The translations under genes were made by a program, and so were the position numbers. Below, one piece after another: positions 1 to 6,766 of a stretch of 20,471 nt of DNA (its first letter is position 1; the number at the start of each line of letters is the position of its first letter). The notes below the pieces were generated by a model that saw only the letters and a program-made list of their open reading frames with translations, was not told the origin of the DNA and searched no databases. The stretch comes from a virus. Location of the stretch: positions 1 through 20,471 of IMG/VR virus record IMGVR_UViG_3300048580_000715; one strand, written 5' to 3'.

Positions 1-882
1 TACTTTGAATCCGCGTAAAATAAAATAAAGAAAATCTTGGATAGATTTAATCGTGGGAATATTTCTTATGTTATTTTTTATTTTTCCGTCAATAAATTTA
101 ATATGAGATAATCCATAACGAATGGTGTCATTTTCTATTTTAAATTCTAGATTTTTAGAGTTAATATTTGGTGGGAGTATTTTTATACCAAACCTTTTTG
201 CGTCCTGTGCCATTTTATTAAGTTCATAGAATGGCTTTATCTTTTCTTTACTGTAGGAAAGATAGGTGGCGAAAAAGTATTTTGGATAATGGGTTTTTAA
301 ATATGCTGTATGATAAGAAACAAATGCGTAACTAATTGAGTGTGAAAGATTAAAAGCGTAGCGACCGGCATTTTTAAGTACATCAAAAAGAGTTTTTGAT
401 AGTTCTTCGCTTACGCCGTTTTGAATACATCCATCGGTGAATTCTTTTCCTATAGAAAGAATTTTTGCACTATCTTTTTTACCTACCGCTTTTCTTAGAT
501 CATCTGATTTAGATAGTCTTTCAAGTTCTGGTAAATGTTGCCACGCTACTCTTTGAGCTAAAAGAATTAATTGTTCTTGGAAAAAGATATTAAAATTAGT
601 ACTCTTCAAAATAGAATCTACAATTGGATGATTTGTTTTTTCTATTTTTGATGGATCGTTTTTATATTTCAAATAGCGATCCATAGCACCAGATTGTAAA
701 CTGGCGGGTCGAACACCGGCAATAACTACCGATAATTCCCATATATTTCTAGGTTTAATCTTAGATAACCAATTTTGTACTAGTGGACTTTCGCATTGAA
801 AAACTCCGTTCGTTTTTCCGCTAGCAATTAAATCCCAAGTTTTTTGGTCGTCTAAAGGAAGTTTATCTATTTCTATTAACAT
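1..882 (-). CDS. dnaE: DNA polymerase III alpha, C-terminal half (fingers onward), partial at window edge
   Basis: This is the fingers and downstream part of a bacterial replicative polymerase (family C). The reading frame is open from an ATG at 880-882 to the left edge, giving 294 residues without a stop. Seen motifs match DnaE in order: PLDDQKTW near residue 9, GVFQCES, RPASLQSGAMD, FFQEQL, LRKAVGKKD, AFNLSHSISYAFVSYHTAYL and KILPPNIN. These correspond to E. coli DnaE from about residue 585 onward. The PHP domain and palm are absent here and lie in a separate gene at 2843-4510. The ATG is chosen because an in-frame TAA sits just upstream at 901-903 and the protein begins exactly where the homologous segment begins. 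It overlaps the preceding nuclease gene by 20 bp. No intein motifs are visible at its start. Inference: it assembles with the N-terminal half into a working polymerase. Confidence 0.93.
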   Translation of the reverse strand, partial: MLIEIDKLPLDDQKTWDLIASGKTNGVFQCESPLVQNWLSKIKPRNIWELSVVIAGVRPASLQSGAMDRYLKYKNDPSKIEKTNHPIVDSILKSTNFNIFFQEQLILLAQRVAWQHLPELERLSKSDDLRKAVGKKDSAKILSIGKEFTDGCIQNGVSEELSKTLFDVLKNAGRYAFNLSHSISYAFVSYHTAYLKTHYPKYFFATYLSYSKEKIKPFYELNKMAQDAKRFGIKILPPNINSKNLEFKIENDTIRYGLSHIKFIDGKIKNNIRNIPTIKSIQDFLYFILRGFKV

Positions 883-1384
883 AGAACCAATTAAAATCTT
901 TTATAGGTAGTCTTTTTTGTTTTTTGCCCCAAAAAAAGACATCTGGATATCCATCTAATACCGCCTGCATATCAAGGGGCGTTAATATTGTGTAACGGAT
1001 ATTTTCCGTATCAATTCCCATAAACATTACTACACAACAATCTTGTTTTATATAGCTTTTAAGCTGAGATGTTTTTAAGTGAAAGATTTTAAAGTCTTTT
1101 CGACAAAATTTGATTTCTATTGCTCTATCTTTTCCTTTAGCTTTTTTTAATAGAAAATCGGCCTTAGTTGTTACTTCTCTATCTTTTTCAATTAATTTAC
1201 CACTATTATCAATACCGTTGTCTATAAATGTATAGACCAGTCCACCTTTTCTTTTATTAAGGTCGTCTACATACAAACACATCAATTCACGCTCTATCTT
1301 AGTACACTCTATTATATCGTTGGCGAATTGATTTTTAGTGCGATTGTCTTTTCTATAATTCAAAGCCCGAAATAAATCTTTCAA
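863..1384 (-). CDS. PD-(D/E)XK-type nuclease, small
   Basis: A 173-residue protein with a restriction-endonuclease-like core: D76 in KADFLL, then E90-I-K92 in AIEIKF, followed by a Q-rich helix (QLKSY at about 107-111). This D...ExK pattern is the catalytic signature of the PD-(D/E)XK superfamily, so a metal-dependent DNA nuclease or resolvase role is likely; the substrate is unknown. The start is a TTG at 1382-1384, since the first in-frame ATG would remove 34 residues; only a weak GAAG lies upstream. It follows the DnaQ-like gene after 25 bp, the largest gap in the minus-strand chain, and overlaps the C-terminal polymerase half by 20 bp. A replication-repair role, or a remnant of an invading nuclease gene that helped split the polymerase, are both possible; neither is shown. 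Confidence 0.7.
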   Translation of the reverse strand: MKDLFRALNYRKDNRTKNQFANDIIECTKIERELMCLYVDDLNKRKGGLVYTFIDNGIDNSGKLIEKDREVTTKADFLLKKAKGKDRAIEIKFCRKDFKIFHLKTSQLKSYIKQDCCVVMFMGIDTENIRYTILTPLDMQAVLDGYPDVFFWGKKQKRLPIKDFNWFYVNRNR

Positions 1385-1409
1385 TTAACTTCGAGTTATG
1401 CACGATTGA

Positions 1410-2048
1410 TTAATTGTTTACTTTAATCTTTTTCTTAAATTGTCGATATAGTTTCATAAATCTGATAAATGCTTTAGCTCCGATCTTTACATCTTCTAGA
1501 GCATCGTGAGTCGCTGCCGTTCTTGACATACCTAATACGCTTGCCAAAGAATCTAGTGTATACTTTGAAACTTCCGGATCGGATTCGTAAAGACTAAAAA
1601 AGAAAGCCCAAGTATCTAAAGGTCTAGAACAAAAGGGTAAATCGTCTCTTTTTTTGTATAATTTATGTTTATCAAATAAGGCATCATGAATCATCATTAA
1701 ATCGTATGTAATATTGTGACCAACAACAAATGGCTGTCCATAAAACTTTTTACCCGGAGTGGTGTTATAACTATTAATCCAATCCATGAATTTCTGAAGT
1801 CCCACTTTAGGTTCTATACCCTCTTTTTTACATTTTTCAAAAACGTCTTGTCCAATAACTTCTATGGCTTTAGGACTAGCTAATTCTGGAGTAAGAGGTT
1901 TCAGAAAAATTTGAAATTCGCCATCTTCATAAAATTCTAGGGTAGTAGGATTAATAGCTACCGCCGCAATTTGTATGATTTCTGCACCCTCTTTAGGATC
2001 AAGACCAGTTGTTTCGGTATCTAAAAAAATAAAAGGCTGTTTATTCAA
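1410..2048 (-). CDS. dnaQ: DnaQ-type 3'-5' proofreading exonuclease (DEDDh)
   Basis: A 212-residue DEDDh exonuclease. Exo I is FLDTETTGLD (D10, E12), Exo II is VVGHNITYD (D116), and Exo III is THDALEDV (H181, D186), so all four acidic residues and the histidine are present. Members of this family remove mismatched 3' ends, as the epsilon subunit does for polymerase III. Length is close to the catalytic domain of epsilon (about 180-240 residues); no clear clamp-binding motif was recognised. It lies between the two halves of polymerase III alpha, so it is the probable proofreading partner of that enzyme. Its ATG overlaps the upstream SLOG gene stop by 4 bp (ATGA), indicating translational coupling. 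The basic C-terminus (YRQFKKKIKV) could contact DNA or the polymerase. Confidence 0.93.
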   Translation of the reverse strand: MNKQPFIFLDTETTGLDPKEGAEIIQIAAVAINPTTLEFYEDGEFQIFLKPLTPELASPKAIEVIGQDVFEKCKKEGIEPKVGLQKFMDWINSYNTTPGKKFYGQPFVVGHNITYDLMMIHDALFDKHKLYKKRDDLPFCSRPLDTWAFFFSLYESDPEVSKYTLDSLASVLGMSRTAATHDALEDVKIGAKAFIRFMKLYRQFKKKIKVNN

Positions 2049-2545
2049 AACAAAATCTCCTCATTTTCTTCGTTAGAGGCGGTATCTTTAGTTGCTGTAT
2101 TTAGTTCAATTTTTATATATTTTTTATTATTGTCTTTTTTAAAGTATAACTTATCTAATAGATAATATACTATATCGCTTTGTTCTATAAGAATAGAATC
2201 TTTCTTTTTAAGTTTATCTAAAGACCATTCGCCGTTTTCTACTTGATTTACTGATTTGGCTGATAAAAGTAGGTTTTGATATTCTTCTTGCGATGATTTG
2301 GGCCAAATTTTTTCTTGATCATTAAACGTTAAAAACACATGATATGGTATATTGTGTCGATTACATAATTTACCAACAATGAATTCGATACCGTATGATA
2401 AAGATGTAAATACCTGTATATTCTTGTTTTCCAATAAGATTTTTTCAAGATGATGCTCCACTTTGGTTAAAGCGTCATCCCCATATTCTTGGATCAAATC
2501 TTTTGGTCGTTTTCCTAAAAACGTTATGCCTGTTAATTTTTTCAT
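2045..2545 (-). CDS. SLOG-fold (DUF1273/YpsA-like) nucleotide-binding protein 1
   Basis: A 166-residue Rossmann-like protein of the SLOG superfamily, best compared with YpsA/DUF1273. Seen: an N-terminal strand and loop ITFLGKRP, then VFTSLSYGIEFIVGKL at about 45-60 (the counterpart of the ISGxxxGVE segment that contacts a nucleotide ligand), then YHVFLTFNDQEKIWP and a QSDIVYYLL strand before the C-terminus. SLOG domains bind or act on nucleotide derivatives and include signal sensors. The ligand here is unknown. Its gene overlaps both neighbours by 4 bp (ATGA), and it sits between the polymerase N-half and DnaQ. The last 20 residues are acidic and low in complexity. A second, divergent SLOG protein is encoded at 6263-6766. 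Confidence 0.65.
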   Translation of the reverse strand: MKKLTGITFLGKRPKDLIQEYGDDALTKVEHHLEKILLENKNIQVFTSLSYGIEFIVGKLCNRHNIPYHVFLTFNDQEKIWPKSSQEEYQNLLLSAKSVNQVENGEWSLDKLKKKDSILIEQSDIVYYLLDKLYFKKDNNKKYIKIELNTATKDTASNEENEEILF

Positions 2546-2853
2546 ACTATTAATTTACCCGATCTGTTAGATAAGTCCGAAGGAACATTTTGAGCCACAA
2601 CTAATTGATTTCTCATCTGTTCCGCTTTTTTCTCCATAATTTCCATATATTCCTGTCTTACTGAGTCTATTTTTTCAAATGCCTCTTTTAGAGAGGAAAC
2701 CTTCATAACACAAGATGCTTCCATAATCCCCATTTCAGGGTGTAGTACTGGAACAGGTGTGGTATACTTGATAGTATTAGGATTATCAACATCAACTAAT
2801 ACTTTGACTTCTTTTCCATCATCCGATAAATATGATTCGCATTTATATATCAT
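2542..2853 (-). CDS. Hypothetical protein, 103 aa
   Basis: Not recognised. The N-terminal 55 residues look like a small beta-rich domain (MIYKCESYLSDDGKEVKVLV), followed by a charged helix around residues 53-85 rich in Glu, Lys and Met. There are no cysteine pairs, signal peptide or membrane segment. A good Shine-Dalgarno GAGGAA (minus strand, 2858-2863) sits 4 bases before the ATG at 2851-2853, which supports the start. The gene overlaps the end of the polymerase N-half by 11 bp and the SLOG gene by 4 bp, so it is likely co-translated with replication proteins. Confidence 0.75.
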   Translation of the reverse strand: MIYKCESYLSDDGKEVKVLVDVDNPNTIKYTTPVPVLHPEMGIMEASCVMKVSSLKEAFEKIDSVRQEYMEIMEKKAEQMRNQLVVAQNVPSDLSNRSGKLIV

Positions 2854-4510
2854 TTGATTCCTCTGTTTCGTATTCTATAATCTCAGGCTCACTTAAATTC
2901 ATTTCCACCATTTTACAAATTTCATCTATTTTAGAATATGCTGCAACAGACAGCAAATCGTATTTTACGGCACCGCAGTATTCTACGTCCTGCATTTTTA
3001 GTGCAACTATCTCTGAATCTTTTTCGGGATCGTAGTAAATTGGCAAAAAATCTTTCAAAGGGATGTCGGCCAAGACCAATCCAGCCGCGTGTTGACTAAA
3101 ATTTCTAATTGTATTATTAAGGCGGATTGCTTTATCGAATTCGTTTTTATTTTCTTGATAATATTTATTAATGTTTTCTATATAGTCAACATTGTAATTA
3201 ATAATGTTATATTTTGGATCAACTTGTTTTAAATCTTCTAGTTCGTCTTGAACCTTTGCTTCGTCAATCATATTTTGAGTAATTTCGTTGGCTAGATCAA
3301 AAGATTTATCATAAATACGGAAAACCTCTTTGATAGCCATTTTTGCTTTAATTTTACCAAAGGCTGCAATATGGGCGGTATTTTCTTTCCCGTATTTTTT
3401 GTAAATATATTCTTTTAGTTTGTTTCTAAAAGCAATAGGAATATCTATATCTACGTCTGGTAAAGCGTTTTTACCTTCCGCCAAACGTCCTTTGTTAATA
3501 AAACGCGAAAAGAGTAAAGATTTGTCTGGATCGTATGGTATTGTAGGATCGGGCCATACTGGATCAATATTTGTAACGCCGATTAAATAGAATACCAAAC
3601 TGCCAACCGCCGATCCTCTTAATCCAACTCTAGCATTATTTTCTTTGGCATAATTTGTAAAATCTCTTACTAGTAAAACATAGTTAGAAATATTGTATTT
3701 GTTTAAGGTTTCTAGTTCTTCTTTAATTCGTTCTACATAAACTGATTTTAGTTCTGGATTGTCTTTTAATCTTACATTTAGATTTCTTTCTGTCCACCCT
3801 TTTCTACAAAGAGATGTAAGATAGTCATTTGGATTTACGGCTTTATTTTGATCATCTTTAAATATAGGTAATCTCGAAGGCATAGCGATGTCATAGAATT
3901 CAAATTGTTCTATGAATTTAGTGTCGTTATTATTGATGGATTTTACGTTGTTTTCAAAATAATTGTTTGTACCGTCAAAAAATTTCTTGTATTCGGGGTA
4001 ATTTTTGATGATTTCTTGTTGGTTATCTATATTCGTTTTTAATTTACTACAGATAATAATTTGCTGGAAAACTCGATCTTTTTCGTCAAGATAATAGATT
4101 TCTTTAAATTTATTATTATCCGACAATTCGACCAATAAATCTTTTTCTTGTTTAATTTTTTCTAAGTCCTCATCAAAGATATCAGAACTTTTATATTTTT
4201 CATAGTGTTCTTTAGAGTTTAATGATGAAATAGTTTGTACTAGCTTAAACCATCCATCTTTATTTTTAGCTAAAATATGTATCTTGTTTTTGTTGTAAAA
4301 AGACGTAAAACCTAAAATTGGTAGAACTTTATGTTCTGATTTTTTATTTCTTTTTAAAATCAACTGTATTATTTCAGGGCATCCAGATACAGAATTGATA
4401 TCAGCAATGATAAAAGCTGGAATTTTATATTCATACAATTTGTCAATCATTTCATCAATATGACAAAATGCCTGTTGTATAGAATAATGAGTGTAAAAAA
4501 GATTAATCAT
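2843..4510 (-). CDS. dnaE: DNA polymerase III alpha, N-terminal half (PHP domain and palm with all three catalytic aspartates)
   Basis: A 555-residue N-terminal half of family C polymerase. Residues 1-100 are a PHP-like domain whose metal-binding histidines and aspartates are mostly lost (THYSIQQAF, FIIADINSVSG), so PHP exonuclease activity is unlikely. The palm holds GLRGSAVGSLVFYLIG (297-311), PDVDIDI (351-357, catalytic D354 and D356), HIAAFGKIKAKMAIKEV, SQHAAGLVLAD (482-492), and VKYDLL with D518, the third catalytic aspartate. The protein then ends after a short acidic tail (YETEESNDI). Fingers and later domains are encoded separately at 1-882, with no homologous segment missing between the halves. 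Start ATG at 4508-4510 overlaps the upstream 59-aa gene by 4 bp. The catalytic residues are complete, which argues against decay. Confidence 0.94.
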   Translation of the reverse strand: MINLFYTHYSIQQAFCHIDEMIDKLYEYKIPAFIIADINSVSGCPEIIQLILKRNKKSEHKVLPILGFTSFYNKNKIHILAKNKDGWFKLVQTISSLNSKEHYEKYKSSDIFDEDLEKIKQEKDLLVELSDNNKFKEIYYLDEKDRVFQQIIICSKLKTNIDNQQEIIKNYPEYKKFFDGTNNYFENNVKSINNNDTKFIEQFEFYDIAMPSRLPIFKDDQNKAVNPNDYLTSLCRKGWTERNLNVRLKDNPELKSVYVERIKEELETLNKYNISNYVLLVRDFTNYAKENNARVGLRGSAVGSLVFYLIGVTNIDPVWPDPTIPYDPDKSLLFSRFINKGRLAEGKNALPDVDIDIPIAFRNKLKEYIYKKYGKENTAHIAAFGKIKAKMAIKEVFRIYDKSFDLANEITQNMIDEAKVQDELEDLKQVDPKYNIINYNVDYIENINKYYQENKNEFDKAIRLNNTIRNFSQHAAGLVLADIPLKDFLPIYYDPEKDSEIVALKMQDVEYCGAVKYDLLSVAAYSKIDEICKMVEMNLSEPEIIEYETEESNDI

Positions 4511-4686
4511 GATTTTAAGTTTTCGTTATCGGCAGGCGACCAATCGACCTTAACTGTCTTTTGCTTCTTATCATCTTTCATGATACTATTCTTATAACTT
4601 GTTAGAGTGTCGCGTTTTTTATTTAATATCTCTATAGTTTTATCTAGTAATGATAGTTCAGAATCTAAATATTCTATTATACTCAT
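4507..4686 (-). CDS. Small protein, 59 aa
   Basis: A short open frame from ATG 4684-4686 to TGA 4507-4509 fills the otherwise empty space between the Fe-S nuclease and the polymerase N-half. It overlaps both by exactly 4 bp (ATGA at each end), the same coupling used elsewhere in this chain, which is the main evidence that it is real. The first 30 residues form a leucine-rich amphipathic helix (EYLDSELSLLDKTIEILNKK), likely a coiled coil, followed by a Lys/Asp-rich tail with VDWSPADN. Function not recognised; an adaptor or accessory peptide for a neighbouring replication protein is a guess. Confidence 0.7.
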   Translation of the reverse strand: MSIIEYLDSELSLLDKTIEILNKKRDTLTSYKNSIMKDDKKQKTVKVDWSPADNENLKS

Positions 4687-5669
4687 TGAATTACTCCTTT
4701 AAACATTTTCTTAAAGGTTCTGTTGGTTTTTTTACCATTTACAGTAAGTTCTTGTATTTTTAAAGCCGCCCCATTAAGACCGTGTTCTTTGTACATTTTA
4801 TAGTATTTATCGCATAAAGAAACACCATTTTCTTCTGTTCTTCCAAAATAACACACTTTTCTACATTTAAAATGTTGATGTTTTCTTTCATCATTATCTT
4901 TTAATCTTTTAGGATCATTATCTAAAACTATCGCTCTAAATATTTTTCTTATCTTATCTAAGATATCGGCCTCGCTAGTTTCATCTAGTGATACTGTAAA
5001 TGGACCACCTTCTTTGAGATAGTAAAGAGTCAATAACCTTTTTTTGTTTGGAAAGGCATAATGAGCAGCTAGATTATATATTTGTATTTGTAAATCTTGA
5101 TCAATATTTTCGTGAGTTTTATCTTTGCCTGTTATCCAGTCTTTTCGTTGGCCGGTCTTGTAATCAACGATTTCAATGATATTATCATTGACTTTTGTAA
5201 TTAAGTCTATAAAACCATTGATAGTAAAAAACCCGGTCTTTTCTTCGTTGGTTTTAAAATCGGTATATTTATACGAAAATCCTTTTTTTTGTATTTGAAT
5301 TTCAAAGCCCATTTCGACAGCAATTGTTTCCATTTTAAGCGGATTATACATTGTTTTCATTATACTCTCGCATAATTTTAGAATGGTTTTATAATCACCG
5401 TCAGTAAAATGAAGATGTGGATTTGTTCTACTTTCTCTTGCTAGACAAATTTTAGATAAATATATTATATCAACGTATTTATCATTTAATAAATGGTGTC
5501 CGGTTTTTTTTGCCTTAGAAAGAATTTCCATAACCTTGTGGACTACCGTACCTATTACCGCCGCTTTTCCGGACGGTTCACGAATTTTGCAATAATAATT
5601 TAGATAGTACTTCCAAGCACAATCTTGATAAGTTTCTAAAGCACTTTTAGACGCTCGTTCTATTTGCAT
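4683..5669 (-). CDS. Cas4/AddB-like PD-(D/E)XK exonuclease with predicted 4Fe-4S cluster
   Basis: A 328-residue RecB-family nuclease. Seen in order: KSALETYQDCAWKYYL (C17), the GTVVHKVME motif with H44, GFIDLI with D155, EIVDYKTG with D169 and K171, and the QIQIYNLA motif (Q194, Y198). Near the C-terminus are C269, C273 and C286. One N-terminal cysteine plus a C-terminal three-cysteine cluster is the arrangement that holds a 4Fe-4S cluster in Cas4 and AddB proteins. Such enzymes are single-strand or end-processing DNA exonucleases. No cas1, cas2 or CRISPR repeats are nearby, so a role in phage recombination or DNA end processing with RecA is more likely than adaptation. It overlaps the upstream small gene by 10 bp. 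Confidence 0.88.
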   Translation of the reverse strand: MQIERASKSALETYQDCAWKYYLNYYCKIREPSGKAAVIGTVVHKVMEILSKAKKTGHHLLNDKYVDIIYLSKICLARESRTNPHLHFTDGDYKTILKLCESIMKTMYNPLKMETIAVEMGFEIQIQKKGFSYKYTDFKTNEEKTGFFTINGFIDLITKVNDNIIEIVDYKTGQRKDWITGKDKTHENIDQDLQIQIYNLAAHYAFPNKKRLLTLYYLKEGGPFTVSLDETSEADILDKIRKIFRAIVLDNDPKRLKDNDERKHQHFKCRKVCYFGRTEENGVSLCDKYYKMYKEHGLNGAALKIQELTVNGKKTNRTFKKMFKGVIQ

Positions 5670-5869
5670 AATTTATACAAAGTCCCTTTTATATCTTGTG
5701 TGATAATTTCTATCTTATATCCTTTTCTAGAAAGATATTTTATTTGATCTTCCGGAAGAAATCCCATAGGGGTTTTGACTTCAATAGGAAGTTCTTTGTT
5801 AATAATTTGATCTAAAACATAATTTGCCACAAATTCAATTGTTGGTTTTTCTTTTTTATTTTTTGCCAT
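5660..5869 (-). CDS. Hypothetical protein, 69 aa
   Basis: Not recognised. A lysine-rich N-terminus (MAKNKKEKP) precedes a compact region with helix-strand character (VANYVLDQIINKELPIEV, EDQIKYLSRKGYKIEII). The middle (PEDQIKYLSRKGYKI) could be a small DNA-binding helix pair, but this is a weak guess. It lies one base after the RNase H gene start-to-stop chain and overlaps the Fe-S nuclease start by 10 bp; a weak GAGAT precedes its ATG at 5867-5869. Confidence 0.7.
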   Translation of the reverse strand: MAKNKKEKPTIEFVANYVLDQIINKELPIEVKTPMGFLPEDQIKYLSRKGYKIEIITQDIKGTLYKLCK

Positions 5870-5870
5870 T

Positions 5871-6266
5871 TTATCTCATCAATCTATCGCAAGCGTTATT
5901 ATTTTCTCTTGAAATCCAACTAAAAGAGATATCTTCAATATCTAGTTGATCTATTTTTTCTAGACATCTGATGTAAACCTCTTTTAAATGAGGAGGTTTT
6001 ACCTTAGATTCTTTATTCATTTGATCTATCAAATTTTTGCAGTCACCGTATATTTCTATAGAAGATAGACCCTCAAATTCTAATAAATCTGTCAAAAGTT
6101 CTTCTAATGCTAAAAACTCTGCTAAATTAGAAGTGCATATATTTCCCTTTTTAATTCCTTGCTTTTGCTTTATAATCTCTTCTTTTTCATTTTTAATTAT
6201 GAAAGCCCAAGACATTTCTTTTTTAGCACACTTAAATCCGCCGTCAAAATAACAAATTAATTTCAT
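5871..6266 (-). CDS. rnhA: Ribonuclease HI-like protein
   Basis: A 131-residue RNase H-fold protein that would cleave the RNA strand of RNA-DNA hybrids, for example Okazaki primers. The four acidic positions are visible: D8 in YFDGG, E50 in NLAEFLALEEL, D75 in EIYGDCKNLID, and D127 in NNACDRL. Length is slightly below the bacterial norm (about 150 residues), and the protein ends right after the last acidic motif, lacking the usual C-terminal extension. The basic protrusion of E. coli RNase HI is not evident. It overlaps the second SLOG gene by 4 bp. Presence beside primase, helicase and polymerase fits primer removal. Confidence 0.88.
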   Translation of the reverse strand: MKLICYFDGGFKCAKKEMSWAFIIKNEKEEIIKQKQGIKKGNICTSNLAEFLALEELLTDLLEFEGLSSIEIYGDCKNLIDQMNKESKVKPPHLKEVYIRCLEKIDQLDIEDISFSWISRENNNACDRLMR

Positions 6267-6766
6267 AAAGAGATGTAGTAAATTTTTTTATTGTTTTTCA
6301 AACTTTTAGTAAGTAAAGAACATTTGGTTTTGTATATGTTTTTAACATAGATAATTACATCAGAATTTTCTATAATAAAATTGTTTCTGTTGATATTTTT
6401 TTTAGGAGAATATTCGCCCTTATACAATAATTCAATATTATTAGCGTATTTAATTATATTGTTAAGTTTATCAAAATTAGAAATCCATAAATCTTCTTCG
6501 TACTCATTAGCTAAATATATATTGTATTTTATAGAATTTTTAAAACAAGAAACGGCAAATTCATAATCTATACCATTATTTAATCCGCAGTAACCGATTA
6601 TTGAATTCTTTTTGTTTTTTTCTGATTTAAAAATATAAGAAATGTAATCTTGAAGAATTTTTCTTGACGGATAATCAAAATCATATCCGCCTAATTGATA
6701 TCCTTTTGGACCTATAATTCCAACATTGATAATGTTATTAGTTTTTGCCATGAGGTTTCGATTCAT
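6263..6766 (-). CDS. SLOG-fold nucleotide-binding protein 2
   Basis: A 167-residue protein with a SLOG/DUF1273-like layout: strand and loop VGIIGPKGYQLGGYD (about 15-29), then SIIGYCGLNNGIDYEFAVSC (about 55-74, the GxxxGxD/E ligand loop), then YNIYLANEYEEDLW, and IIENSDVIIYV near residue 135 with a final YYISL strand. It is clearly diverged from the SLOG protein at 2045-2545. It follows GMP reductase and precedes RNase H. SLOG relatives include nucleotide nucleosidases (LOG type) and sensors of nucleotide signals, so the purine gene next door is suggestive only. The ATG at 6764-6766 has a GGAT just upstream; a second in-frame ATG at 6749-6751 is an alternative start. It overlaps the GMP reductase end by 29 bp. 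Confidence 0.6.
   Translation of the reverse strand: MNRNLMAKTNNIINVGIIGPKGYQLGGYDFDYPSRKILQDYISYIFKSEKNKKNSIIGYCGLNNGIDYEFAVSCFKNSIKYNIYLANEYEEDLWISNFDKLNNIIKYANNIELLYKGEYSPKKNINRNNFIIENSDVIIYVKNIYKTKCSLLTKSLKNNKKIYYISL

Noticed and set aside
2832-3035. Plus-strand open frame of 67 codons
   Set aside because: It is antisense to the C-terminal coding region of the polymerase N-half, which has strong family motifs.
1-4510. Split intein joining the polymerase halves
   Set aside because: The N-half ends in a short acidic tail and the C-half starts directly with polymerase sequence; there is no intein-like Cys block, no HN-Cys/Ser/Thr junction, and the break is not at the known cyanobacterial position.
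4200-4510. Active PHP exonuclease in the polymerase N-half
   Set aside because: Most metal-binding histidines and aspartates of the PHP motifs are substituted, while a separate DnaQ-type proofreader is encoded nearby.
4683-5669. Calling this cas4 and inferring a CRISPR system
   Set aside because: No repeats, cas1 or cas2 are visible; the cysteine and RecB motifs also occur in AddB-like and phage exonucleases.
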